DNA of 64,000 nucleotides, taken from Myceligenerans indicum. GTDB lineage: Bacteria > Actinomycetota > Actinomycetes > Actinomycetales > Cellulomonadaceae. This document shows, piece after piece, positions 16,319-25,135 of this stretch. The notes under the pieces were generated by a model that ran no database searches, had not been told where the DNA came from, and was given only the letters and a program-made list of their open reading frames with translations. The stretch spans positions 1 to 64,000 of the forward strand of contig NZ_JABBYC010000018.1 in assembly GCF_016742955.1 (NCBI RefSeq), given 5' to 3'. Each line of letters begins with the position of its first letter. The stretch's first letter is position 1. A program made the position numbers and the translations under genes.

Positions 16319-18853
16319 ATTTACCGACACCTTCCCCACGCCTTGATCCGCACGGCAGCCCTGCCCGTCTCCGACCAGAGCCCCGTCTACCCAGGACCGG
16401 ACGCCCGACCGACCGACACCATCGACTGGCTGACGACGGTCTGGGGTCACGAGTCGTTCCGCCGCGCCGTCGAGAACGCCAGCCCCGACCTGGCCGCCGC
16501 GGTGGCCGGGACTCTGGCACCGGGGGCTGCGCCAGATACGCGGGCTCTGCGTCGCATCGGCCTATCGGTGGCGCGTTACCAACTCCGGGCCACGACCCGG
16601 CCCAGCCCGTTCGGCCTGCTCGCAGGGGTCGGCCCGGCGCGATTCGCGCGGGCGACCAGCATTTCGCACCAGGTGCCGCAGGTGCGGATCCGGCCAGACG
16701 CGTTGTGGCTCGACGACCAGATCGGCCGGCTGGAGGCCGATCCCGACGTGCTCCGGCACTGTCGTGTGGTCGCTGACGAGACCATTCGCCGTCGGGCCGA
16801 CATGCTCGTCCTTCCGCACCGCACCGGCATCGACGGGCCCGCCGAGGCCCGTCTGCGTGCCACGGACGCCCTGGTCGCCATCCTCGGGAACGCGTCTGCG
16901 CCAGTCGCGGTGGTCCACCTGCTCGACGCGGTGGGCGAGTCGTACCCGGAGGTGCCCCACTCGGTGGTCTTGAAGGCCGTCGTCGGGCTGGTGCGCGAAG
17001 GCTTCCTGCACACGGACGTGCGACCGCCGTCGACCATCGCCGACCCGATGGGGCACCTCGCGGCGCACCGAGCACCAGCCGTCCGAGCCGCCGCCGAGAC
17101 CGAACCCGATGCGGTGATGACCAACTGGGTGACCGGGATGGAGGCGACCGTCTCGACGAGGGTCGCGCGGGAGACCGAGCGGGCGCTGGCCGTCATGGCG
17201 CGTATCTCCCCGCATCCCCACGGCGCGCCCGCCTGGCGCGAGTACCACGCGCGGTTCCTGGAGACCTACAGCCTCGGCACGCTGGTGCCGGTACCTGAGC
17301 TGGTCGACCCTGCGACCGGGATCGGCCTGCCCGCCGGCTATCGGGGCGCGGACGCCGCCGTTGCCCCAGCCGCCCTGACCGACCGCGACGCGTACCTGCT
17401 GGCCCTGGTTCAGCGGGCCGCCGCGGCTGGAGCACGCGAGATCGTCCTGCGCGCAGCGGACGTCGATGCCCTCAGCGTCGCCGAACCCGGCCAGGTCCCG
17501 GCGAGCACTGCCATGAACGTCTCCGTCTACTCCCGGTCGGCGGCGGCGATCGACAAGGGAGACTTCCGGGTCGTGTGCGGCGGACTGTCGCTCGCCTCCG
17601 GGGTGACGCTGGGCCGGTTCCTGCCGCTGCTGGAACCGGGCGAGCGAGACGAGCGCATCGCGGCGCTGGCGGCCCTGCCCACGCTCGACGAGAGCGCGGT
17701 GCGGGTCCAGATCTCCAGCCCCGCGTTGCGCGCTCGGACTCAGAACGTGACCCGCTCCGTCCAGGCCGCGTCCGACGTGATCGCCGTCGGCGAGCACCAC
17801 CAGGACGCGACGATCCGCCTGGCCGACGTGGCCGTCGGAGCCACCACGAGCCGCATGTTCCTGGTCCACGTACCCACGGGGCGCCGCATCGAGCCGTTCG
17901 TGCTGAACGCTCTCGAACCGGTGTCTGCCACCCACCCGGTCGTCCGTTTCCTCTACGAGTTGCCCCGGGCGCATGCCGTCGTCATGGCGCCGTTCTCCTG
18001 GGGTGCCGCGGCCGGCCTCCCGTTCCTGCCCCGAGTCCGCACGGGCAAGGTGGTGCTCTCCGAAGCCCGATGGCGCCTGGATCGCAATGACATCGACCGG
18101 CCCGACGTCGCCCCTCCCTACGCACTGGACGTCTGGCTCGACCGTTGGGACGTTCCGGACCGGGTCTTCCTGGGCAGCTACGACCAGCGCCTCCGACTGG
18201 ATCTGACCGAACCTGGCCACCGCCAACTGCTCCTGAAAGACGTCACCCGGCAAGGACGCGTCACGCTCACGGAAGCACCCGACCTCGCCGAATACGGATG
18301 GATCGGGTACGCGAACCAGCTGACGATGGAGTTCGCCGCCACGCAGGCTCCCGCTCCCGCACCCGAGCCGCTCGCCGGACTCGTTCTCGCGCGGCGCGGC
18401 GACGCGCGTCATCCCGGCTCCGCGCGGACCTGCCTGCTGAAGGTGTACACCCCGGCGGACCTGGCCGACGTCGTCCTGGACGGGGCTCTGCGTGCCGAGC
18501 TGGCACGCGAACCTCGCATCACGGACTGGTGGTTCACGCGCTACACCGATCCGGACGATCACCTGCGACTACGGCTGCGGCTGCACAGCCCGGACGACTT
18601 CGGCGTCGTCGCCCGCCACATCGCGGGCTGGGTAGCCCAGGCACGCCAGGAAGGCCTGGTACGCCGGATCCTCTGGGACACCGACACGCCCGAGACCGGG
18701 CGGTACGGTACCGGCGCCGTATTGGAGGCGGCCGAGGCGTTCTTCATGGCTGACTCCAGAGCAGCTCTGGCGCAGCTGACACGGCGCCGGACGGTGTTGC
18801 CGCTCTCGATATTCCCGCAGACCAGGAGATCGGCACGTGGCGCGCGGGCCTGA
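16319..18853 (+). CDS. Class I lanthipeptide dehydratase LanB, C-terminus lost by frameshift
   Basis: The reading frame carries the glutamylation domain (IGLSVARYQLRATTRPSPFGLLAGV, FLETYSLGTLVPVPELVDPATG, LPFLPRVRTGKVVLSEARW). The beginning of the SpaB_C elimination domain follows (TCLLKVYTPADLADVVL, WWFTRYTDPDDHLRLRLRL). LanB uses Glu-tRNA to dehydrate Ser/Thr in the precursor. After LAQL at about residue 821 the frame runs into unrelated sequence and stops at 18853; the true continuation is in the frame starting at 18778. No ATG, GTG or TTG suits the start. The N-terminus YRHLPHALIRTAALP follows an ATT at 16319 with GGAAAGGA 7 bases upstream, so an ATT start is proposed; otherwise translation would begin at the GTG at 16184, inside the precursor gene. 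Confidence 0.8.
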   Translation: MYRHLPHALIRTAALPVSDQSPVYPGPDARPTDTIDWLTTVWGHESFRRAVENASPDLAAAVAGTLAPGAAPDTRALRRIGLSVARYQLRATTRPSPFGLLAGVGPARFARATSISHQVPQVRIRPDALWLDDQIGRLEADPDVLRHCRVVADETIRRRADMLVLPHRTGIDGPAEARLRATDALVAILGNASAPVAVVHLLDAVGESYPEVPHSVVLKAVVGLVREGFLHTDVRPPSTIADPMGHLAAHRAPAVRAAAETEPDAVMTNWVTGMEATVSTRVARETERALAVMARISPHPHGAPAWREYHARFLETYSLGTLVPVPELVDPATGIGLPAGYRGADAAVAPAALTDRDAYLLALVQRAAAAGAREIVLRAADVDALSVAEPGQVPASTAMNVSVYSRSAAAIDKGDFRVVCGGLSLASGVTLGRFLPLLEPGERDERIAALAALPTLDESAVRVQISSPALRARTQNVTRSVQAASDVIAVGEHHQDATIRLADVAVGATTSRMFLVHVPTGRRIEPFVLNALEPVSATHPVVRFLYELPRAHAVVMAPFSWGAAAGLPFLPRVRTGKVVLSEARWRLDRNDIDRPDVAPPYALDVWLDRWDVPDRVFLGSYDQRLRLDLTEPGHRQLLLKDVTRQGRVTLTEAPDLAEYGWIGYANQLTMEFAATQAPAPAPEPLAGLVLARRGDARHPGSARTCLLKVYTPADLADVVLDGALRAELAREPRITDWWFTRYTDPDDHLRLRLRLHSPDDFGVVARHIAGWVAQARQEGLVRRILWDTDTPETGRYGTGAVLEAAEAFFMADSRAALAQLTRRRTVLPLSIFPQTRRSARGARA

Positions 18854-19275
18854 CGGCGGCGAGCATCCTCGAACTGGCCTGCGGATTCCTCGGCGAGCGG
18901 GCCGGGCTGGACTGGTTCCTCCAGCGCCCTCGCGCGGACTCGTCCTCGCGGCCTGGCAGAGACCTGCAGGGGCTGGTATCCCGTCTGGCCGGTGCTGAAG
19001 GGCGTGACCTCCTCGGCCGGACGACACACGGGGAACGGCTGCTGGCCGCTTGGGCACGACGCCGCGACGCGTTGGGCAGGTATACCGCGGTGCTGCGATC
19101 GGACGGCGCCGATCCAGCCGGAATCCTCGGCGCATTGCTGCATATGCACCACAACCGCGCCCTGGGCATCGACCGCGAACGGGAACTCCAGATCCTCCAC
19201 GCAGCACGACAGGCCGCAGTCTCCCGCGTTGCTCGCCGCGGTCAGCCAGCACTTCGGGAAGGGGCGCCCGCATGA
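18778..19275 (+). pseudogene. Detached C-terminal part of LanB elimination domain (-1 frame)
   Basis: In the -1 frame relative to LanB, 165 codons encode ADTAPDGVAALDIPAD, LTAASILELACGFLGERAGLDWFLQR and finally LHMHHNRALGIDRERE. This HMHxNR block is the conserved end of SpaB_C/LanB elimination domains. The fragment has no good start codon of its own (only a TTG at 19072), and its stop overlaps the LanC ATG as ATGA. It is therefore the native 3' end of LanB cut off by a frameshift near 18765–18785. No obvious slippery heptamer is present. Confidence 0.8.
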
Positions 19276-20420
19276 ACACCACTAAGGCCGGCACAGTGCC
19301 GCCCGAGCGGGAGACCAGCTCGGCAAGCGGCGGCGAATTCGACGTCGCTGCGCGCCAGTCTCTGTCCCGAGGCGACCTCGGTGCAGCGCTGGTACATGCG
19401 ATGCGTTCCGACGATCCCACCCACGCGGAAGCGCTGAATCGGCTCGCGCGTGCAGCGATGCCGCTGGTCGACGGCCCGCACGCGGGCATCTTCTTCGGCG
19501 CGCCCGCGCTGACATACGTCCTGCATATCGCGGGCTGGGGCGGCCCCACGATGGACCGCCTCGACGACGTCGTCACCGCCCACACGAGAAGACGCCTCGC
19601 GGCCGCGCACCAGCGCATCGACGCCGGCAAGCCCGCCGCCTTCGCCGAATACGACCTCATGCACGGCCTGACCGGCATCGGCACGCTGCTCCTGGCTCGC
19701 GGCGCCGACCCGGACACGACCAGGGCGCTGCTGTCCTACCTGGTCCGCCTCACTGAACCGCTGCGCGGCACCGGTGGCGTCGCTCATCCCGGCTGGCGGG
19801 TCTGGCATCACCATTCCGCGCCTGCTCGCCCCGGCGCGCATGCCAACACCGGACTCGCGCACGGCATCACGGGGCCGCTGGCCGTGCTGGCGCTCGCCGT
19901 GCGGCGGGGCATCCGGGTGCCTGGGGATCTCGACGCGATCGGCCGCATCCTGGACTGGCTGGACGCCTAGCGCAGGCCGGAGGGCGGCTGGGCGCGATGG
20001 TCGCGGGACCACGACACCGGCGCGTTGGCACCCTCGTGGTGCTACGGAACGCCAGGGATCGCGCGAGCACAGCAGCTCGCCGCCATGGCCACCGGCGACC
20101 GGCGGCGGAAGCTCGCGGCCGAGACGACCTTGGTCGCGTGCCTGGCCGACCCGGCACAGACCGGCGCGCTGATCGGCAGCGGTCTGTGCCATGGCCCGGC
20201 CGGCGTCCTGCAGGCCGTGCGCCGCGTGGCCGCCGACGCCGACTGCCCGCAGTCGTTCGTCCAGCACATCGACCACTGGACCACACGCGTGCGATCTGCA
20301 TCCTCGGTGGCCGCCCGCCCGTCCGGATTGCTCGAAGGACCGCCGGGAATCCAGCTGACGCTCGAGCACCCACCCGGACCGCGGGCAGCGGACTGGGACA
20401 CCTGCCTCGCACTTGCCTGA
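19272..20420 (+). pseudogene. Lanthionine synthetase LanC with in-frame amber stop
   Basis: One frame runs from the ATG at 19272 to 20420 and is interrupted only by TAG at 19968–19970 (codon 233). Before it lie AEYDLMHGLTGIGTLLLA and NTGLAHGITGPLAVLALA, the LanC alpha-barrel repeats. After it the frame continues directly with RRPEGGWARWSRDHDTG, SWCYGTPGIARAQQL and GLCHGPAGVLQ. The zinc ligands (Cys about 257, Cys-His about 306–307) are all beyond the stop, so the short product cannot cyclise. Reinitiation at the TTG at 20025 would give a fragment without the first half of the barrel. It needs readthrough, amber suppression or a Trp/Gln codon in the parent. Confidence 0.85.
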
Positions 20421-20430
20421 ACGGAGGAAC

Positions 20431-21411
20431 ATGACCACGCACGAGCTGACAGCCCGTTCGATGGCTGCCGCGGCTGGAGACCTTGGGTCCGGGAACCTGG
20501 AGAACGCCGTCCTGGCCCACCTGACCGGCACTGACGCGATAACGGCAGCGCGCCTGGCGGGAACGAGCGCTGAACGCCTGGCGCGAGCCGCCACCCGATA
20601 CCGCACTGCCGGCCGGGCAGCCCTCGCCCCCGCTCCGAGTGGCTGGGCACAGGTCAATCTCAAGTTCACCGACTACGCCGCGGCCGAGACGGTGTTCCGC
20701 GCTGGCCTGTCGCCGGTGATGCAGGAGCCATGGTGGTTCGTTCGTAAGGCACCGTGCTGGCGGCTGCGCTACCGACTTCCCGATGAGTCGGCGGCCATGC
20801 CGAATGATCTGCACGCCGCGCTGGACGCGATGATCGCCGACGGCGCGCTGGGCCAGTGGACGCAGGCGCCCTACGAACCGGAGACGGCCGCGTTCGGCGG
20901 ACGCGAGGGGCTCGCCGCTGTCCATGCGATCCACGTCGCCGACGCCGTCGGCCTGTTCACCTACCTGGACGCCGCCGCCGCCGACCGCGCCTGCGACGGA
21001 CTGGGCAGGTCCGTGGCGTCTCTGATGGTCCTGTCGCACCTCATGCGGGCGGCCGGCGTGGAATGGAACGAGCAGGGCGACGTCTGGGCGCGCGTTCAGG
21101 CCCAGCGGCCACCCGCCCGAGCGACCGACGAGCAGATCGCGAAGCTGGCGGCGAAGGCACGTACCGCGTTGGCCGCCGACCTGACGCACCTGATCGCCGA
21201 CGAGCCGCGATTCTCCGGCCTGAGCACGTGGGCTACCGGGATGCAGAACGCCGGGGAGCAGCTCGCCGCCGTCGTCCGGGAGGGTCGGCTTCAGGCCGGC
21301 GTCAGGACAGTCCTGGCTCGCGTCGTCGCCTTCTGCTGGAACCGCGCCGGGTTCACCACTGATCAGCAGGCCGTCTGGGCACGCGCCGCCCGGCTCGCCA
21401 TCCTGGAGTGA
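20431..21411 (+). CDS. Thiopeptide-type bacteriocin biosynthesis protein (standalone SpaB_C-like)
   Basis: The protein has 326 residues. WAQVNLKFTDYAAAETVFRAGLSPVM, WWFVRKAPCWRLRYRL and FGGREGLAAVHAIHVADAVGLFTYL match the SpaB_C/TIGR03891 family of glutamate-elimination domains. It is intact and separate from the LanB C-terminal domain, so the operon originally encoded two such domains. The ATG at 20431 follows GGAGG by 3 bases; a TTG at 20413 overlapping the LanC stop is an alternative. It might supply the elimination step that the frameshifted LanB has lost, or act on a different step. Confidence 0.8.
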   Translation: MTTHELTARSMAAAAGDLGSGNLENAVLAHLTGTDAITAARLAGTSAERLARAATRYRTAGRAALAPAPSGWAQVNLKFTDYAAAETVFRAGLSPVMQEPWWFVRKAPCWRLRYRLPDESAAMPNDLHAALDAMIADGALGQWTQAPYEPETAAFGGREGLAAVHAIHVADAVGLFTYLDAAAADRACDGLGRSVASLMVLSHLMRAAGVEWNEQGDVWARVQAQRPPARATDEQIAKLAAKARTALAADLTHLIADEPRFSGLSTWATGMQNAGEQLAAVVREGRLQAGVRTVLARVVAFCWNRAGFTTDQQAVWARAARLAILE

Positions 21412-21415
21412 GCTC

Positions 21416-22276
21416 GTGACCCGACACACCGCCACCATCACGACGGTCGCCCCCGACACGTCGACCCGCTCCCGGATGCTCAACGCGTTCGAGCACGCGA
21501 CAGAACGTCTCGACGGCCGGGCCGCATCGGGCGCCGAGCTCATCTGGGGCTGGCGCGGACGGACGTTGTCCGGACCGGTCATCGTCGGCGGCGCGCGCGT
21601 CTGGCTCCGGCTGGCCAGTGGCCGCAGCGGAGAGATCGCACAGACCTTCTGGCGCGGGAACGCCACCGCTCAGCGCGACCTGCCAGCCGCCGTCCCCCGC
21701 CCGCGGCTGCTGGTGCGCGACGAGTGGGAGGCGGAACCGTGGCGCTACGCGGTCGAGGTGTTTGAGTGCAGCGACCGTGATCCGCTCAACACCAGGCCCG
21801 TCCCATCCAGGCCGCTCGCGATCGGCTCTCTCAAGGACTCGTGGTGGTCGGCGCTGCGCACGGCCCTCGACGACGTCGCCACCGTGCCCACCGACCGCTT
21901 CACCGTCGGACCAGTTTGGGCCGACAAGCTCGTGGCCGAGTACTTCGGCCCGTCCGACGGCCCGCACCCGTGGATGACCTGCCACGGCGACCTCCACTGG
22001 GCCAACCTCGCCGGTCCGGACCTCGTCGTCTTCGACTGGGAAGGCTGGGGCAGCGGCCCGCTCGGGTACGACGCCGCGACGTTGCTGGTACACAGCCTCC
22101 TCGCGCCCGACCTGGCCGCTGAGGTCCGCTCGCGGTTCGCCGACGTTCTGGACGGCGAGCACGGCCGATACGCCCAGCAGGTCGTGGTCGCAGAGCAGCT
22201 ATGGCGACGACGGGACACCCCGCACGACTTGCTCCTGCCAGTTCTGCGCGACCACGCCGCCATGCTCTGTGCATGA
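21416..22276 (+). CDS. Aminoglycoside-phosphotransferase-fold kinase
   Basis: The protein has 286 residues. The C-terminal half has the APH/choline-kinase catalytic loop (MTCHGDLHWANLAGPDLVVFDWEGWGSGPLGYDAATLL), with the catalytic Asp in HGDLHWAN and the metal-binding Asp in DWE. The N-terminal lobe is short. The GTG start lies 4 bases after the previous stop, so it is the last gene of the lanthipeptide operon. It may phosphorylate a self-resistance target or a small metabolite; the substrate cannot be read from sequence. It converges on the helicase gene 51 bases away. Confidence 0.75.
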   Translation: MTRHTATITTVAPDTSTRSRMLNAFEHATERLDGRAASGAELIWGWRGRTLSGPVIVGGARVWLRLASGRSGEIAQTFWRGNATAQRDLPAAVPRPRLLVRDEWEAEPWRYAVEVFECSDRDPLNTRPVPSRPLAIGSLKDSWWSALRTALDDVATVPTDRFTVGPVWADKLVAEYFGPSDGPHPWMTCHGDLHWANLAGPDLVVFDWEGWGSGPLGYDAATLLVHSLLAPDLAAEVRSRFADVLDGEHGRYAQQVVVAEQLWRRRDTPHDLLLPVLRDHAAMLCA

Positions 22277-22327
22277 GATCCTGCCACACTCTGGCGGCGG
22301 AATCACAAGGGACCGGTGCCGTGTCTA

Positions 22328-24361
22328 TCACTTCTTGGTGGCGGCCAGGGCTTTCTTGACCTCATCAGGATCGCTTCCAGTGACGTTCCAACCCGCGTTC
22401 GCGAGGCGTTTCCGTGCGGGGGCGTCGATGTCGTCGTTCACGACGACGACGCGATGTGTCGACCAGGTGAGCAGGCAGGAAATGCCGTAGAGCCTGCGCG
22501 GTCCGACGGCCGGTGGCGGAAAGTGCTCCGACATGTCATTGGCGAGTGTGCGAACCAGTTCGTAGAGCTTTGAGTTTGCTCGCTCAGCCTTCGCCAGGCT
22601 CGCCGTCCAGGCCGGATTGATGTGGTCGTTACCGGTCGGCATGAAGTACGGCCGGAGCCTTTCGCGAAATGCCGGGTCGCAGACATAGACGTACGTGCCT
22701 CGGATGCCACGGGTGAGCAGGATGGTATAGATATTCCGAACGAAGCTGAGGATGTCGTCGTCGCTGTAAACGACACCCAGATTTCTCGCGTTGGCCTTGC
22801 CCTTGCGGTCGTGGTAGTTCTCCCGATCGAGCACGAGTCTTCGCTGTTCGCGATCGAACCGTAGATCTGGGCCAATGATGACGCCAGCGAAGTTGAGATC
22901 GATGCCCTGGACTGTGTGGATGGATCCGACCTCGTCGACCGACGTCGGCGACTCGACCCACCTCATTTCGGTGTTCCAGCGAAGCGACCGGCCGTCGATC
23001 TCGATGTCAAACGCGTCCTTGTCCCGCCACGATCGCCAGGGCCAGGCATAACCAGCCACGAGCCGTGCGAGGCCATATTCGGCCTCACGCTCCCTGATTT
23101 TATCCACCATCGCGCCGAAGTCGTCGTACATCCGCAGGTCGTACGGCGCGATCTGCGGGATTGACGAGGGTGGTTCGTCACTGAGAACCTGACGAATATA
23201 TCGCGGATAGTCAAAACCAGCACGCACGCGCATCTGGGTGTTCAGTTGGTAGTAACGGCCCTGGTCCCGGGCTGAATCGATGATGGTGCGCTGTACGGAG
23301 GCGGGAACATCCGATGGCCTGATTATCTGGTTGATATCGAGAATCCAGACCTGGTGCTTGCTCCGAGCCTGGATCCAGTCGAGAGCATTGGACCTATGGC
23401 TGGCGTTATCATCGAGCAATGTGTTGGAGATGGCGTCAAAGCGGTCGTACTGGGCACTGTTGAACAATCCGGTGCGCTGCATAAGGCGATGTGCCTCATC
23501 GATGACGAGAACGTCATAGGGTTCTGCGTCTTCTCCGACCTCGAACGGGCTGAGCACCATTTCGCGGCTCAGCCCGTCGGTCTTTTCGAAGGCGCTGCTG
23601 ACCATGGCGCGCAGCGACAACTGCGGAATGACCATGCCCAAGCGGCGGTTTCGGAGCTCGCTGCCGTACGCGGCGAACGCAAGGCCGGAGTCGGTTGCGT
23701 CGAACAACCCATCAGCGGTGGGCATTCTGGTGTCGTTCCCGATGTCACGGAGCAACTTGAGCAGGAAGATCGCGACCGTGGTCTTTCCTGTGCCAGGTGC
23801 CCCCTCCACAACGATGGAACTTGAACGTCCGGCTTCGATATCGACGAGAAGGCCCTCAACGATCTCCGTGACCGCGGTCTCTTGATCGTTGCTGAGCGTC
23901 TTGAACGGCGAGAACTTGAAGAGCGGAAGGTTTTCGATATCTCGGATCGATCGGTTGATTAGGCCATGCCCACCGAGTTCGGCGAAGACCTTCTCGAAAA
24001 GGCGCTCGTAGGATTCGCGCTCGTGGTAATCGTGCGAGGTGAGTTGGCGGATGTCGTTGGTGACCTCGTGCTGCCCATTGCCGTGCAGGTACCGAGCGAG
24101 GTACGACTCCAGGTCCAAGCAGACGGACTTATTGAAGCTGTCGCCGAAGATGATGCGCAGCTGATCCAGCTGGACCTTGGCGGGGTCACGCCGGTGCTCC
24201 GCCATTCGCCGCGCCACGTTAGCGGTCTCGCCGACGTACACCTCACGATCGTTGTTCAAGATGTAGACGACCGGCCAGTTCGCGTAGCGCAGATCCCTAT
24301 TCCTCAACTCGGCTCCCGTGGCGTCGGTGAAAGGAAGCCGGATGATGTCAAAGCCGGTCAT
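22328..24361 (-). CDS. GIY-YIG nuclease–DUF2075 helicase fusion
   Basis: The protein has 677 residues. Residues 28–60 hold a GIY-YIG type nuclease signature (VVYILNNDREVYVGETANVARRMAEH). A helicase of the DUF2075/Schlafen-like class follows with Walker A GAPGTGKTT (about 190), Walker B VLVIDEAHRLMQ (about 290), QVWILDINQIIRP, and a late motif VGSIHTVQGIDLNFAGVIIGPD. This domain order is seen in restriction or phage-defence nuclease–helicases. The coding sequence is poorer in GC than the lanthipeptide genes. The start at 24361 precedes MTGFDIIRLPF. The 279 bp upstream up to 24640 hold no gene. The domains are firm; the defence role is inferred. Confidence 0.8.
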   Translation of the reverse strand: MTGFDIIRLPFTDATGAELRNRDLRYANWPVVYILNNDREVYVGETANVARRMAEHRRDPAKVQLDQLRIIFGDSFNKSVCLDLESYLARYLHGNGQHEVTNDIRQLTSHDYHERESYERLFEKVFAELGGHGLINRSIRDIENLPLFKFSPFKTLSNDQETAVTEIVEGLLVDIEAGRSSSIVVEGAPGTGKTTVAIFLLKLLRDIGNDTRMPTADGLFDATDSGLAFAAYGSELRNRRLGMVIPQLSLRAMVSSAFEKTDGLSREMVLSPFEVGEDAEPYDVLVIDEAHRLMQRTGLFNSAQYDRFDAISNTLLDDNASHRSNALDWIQARSKHQVWILDINQIIRPSDVPASVQRTIIDSARDQGRYYQLNTQMRVRAGFDYPRYIRQVLSDEPPSSIPQIAPYDLRMYDDFGAMVDKIREREAEYGLARLVAGYAWPWRSWRDKDAFDIEIDGRSLRWNTEMRWVESPTSVDEVGSIHTVQGIDLNFAGVIIGPDLRFDREQRRLVLDRENYHDRKGKANARNLGVVYSDDDILSFVRNIYTILLTRGIRGTYVYVCDPAFRERLRPYFMPTGNDHINPAWTASLAKAERANSKLYELVRTLANDMSEHFPPPAVGPRRLYGISCLLTWSTHRVVVVNDDIDAPARKRLANAGWNVTGSDPDEVKKALAATKK

Positions 24362-24640
24362 GCGTCATGGCCCAGCCGCGCACAGTCCCCACGAGACGCT
24401 TCTCATCGCTTGGATCCAGCATGCCCGCAGGCTAACAGTCGGAACGCTGTTTGTGCAGGTGAGACGCCAGCGGCGACACGCTCCTTAGTTGCCGGTCAAC
24501 TGGCAGCGCAGTGCCTTCCAAGCCGAGCTGAAGTCGGGAGTTGTGCCCCCATCGTGCATCTGCCACGGCGTTGCATGGGAAGGATTGCTGCATGACGCAA
24601 TCAGCGCCTGCTCGCCTGGCAATCCAATCTGCCCTACCGT

Positions 24641-25135
24641 TCAGTTCAAGAGGAGTTCGTAGACGGCGCGGTCTTTGCCTGGTCCCTTGAAGTTGGAGAT
24701 CACCTGGACGCCGGCGACCTCGCGGTCGCCGGATAGGTTGGACCAGCCCAGCTTCCGCCAGGTGGCGTCGGCGGCCTGATTGTTGGGCTCCGAGGTGAGC
24801 CATATGCGGCGGCAGCCCCACTCCTGCGCCTGGGCGCGCACGGAGCCCAGCAGCGCCGTGGTGATGCCTTGGCGCTGGTGGTCGGGGTGCACCATGACGT
24901 CCTGCACGTACACCTCGGAGGGGTCGTCCTGGCTGCGGAACGCCATGACCGCGCCGGCGAGTACGCCTTCGACGTGCGCGACCGGGCACGTGGAGGAGAA
25001 GAGCGTGGCGTACGCCCAGTAGTCCGACGCGGTTCGCGCGGTGATGAATGGCGCCCCCATATCCATCAGCTCGATCACGTCGGCAATCATGGGGACGGTC
25101 AGCGGGGACACGGTGACGCTCCGTACGTCGTTCAT
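24641..25135 (-). CDS. GNAT-family N-acetyltransferase
   Basis: The protein has 164 residues. The acetyl-CoA binding region is clear (VYVQDVMVHPDHQRQGITTALLGSVRAQAQEWGCRRIWLTSE), including the QRQGIT pyrophosphate loop. The end, WRKLGWSNL, and the loss of a typical substrate loop give no hint of the acceptor. The ATG overlaps the stop of the STAND–barrel gene (ATGA), so the two were co-translated. It may modify the same pathway intermediate or protein that the upstream protein senses. Confidence 0.8.
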   Translation of the reverse strand: MNDVRSVTVSPLTVPMIADVIELMDMGAPFITARTASDYWAYATLFSSTCPVAHVEGVLAGAVMAFRSQDDPSEVYVQDVMVHPDHQRQGITTALLGSVRAQAQEWGCRRIWLTSEPNNQAADATWRKLGWSNLSGDREVAGVQVISNFKGPGKDRAVYELLLN

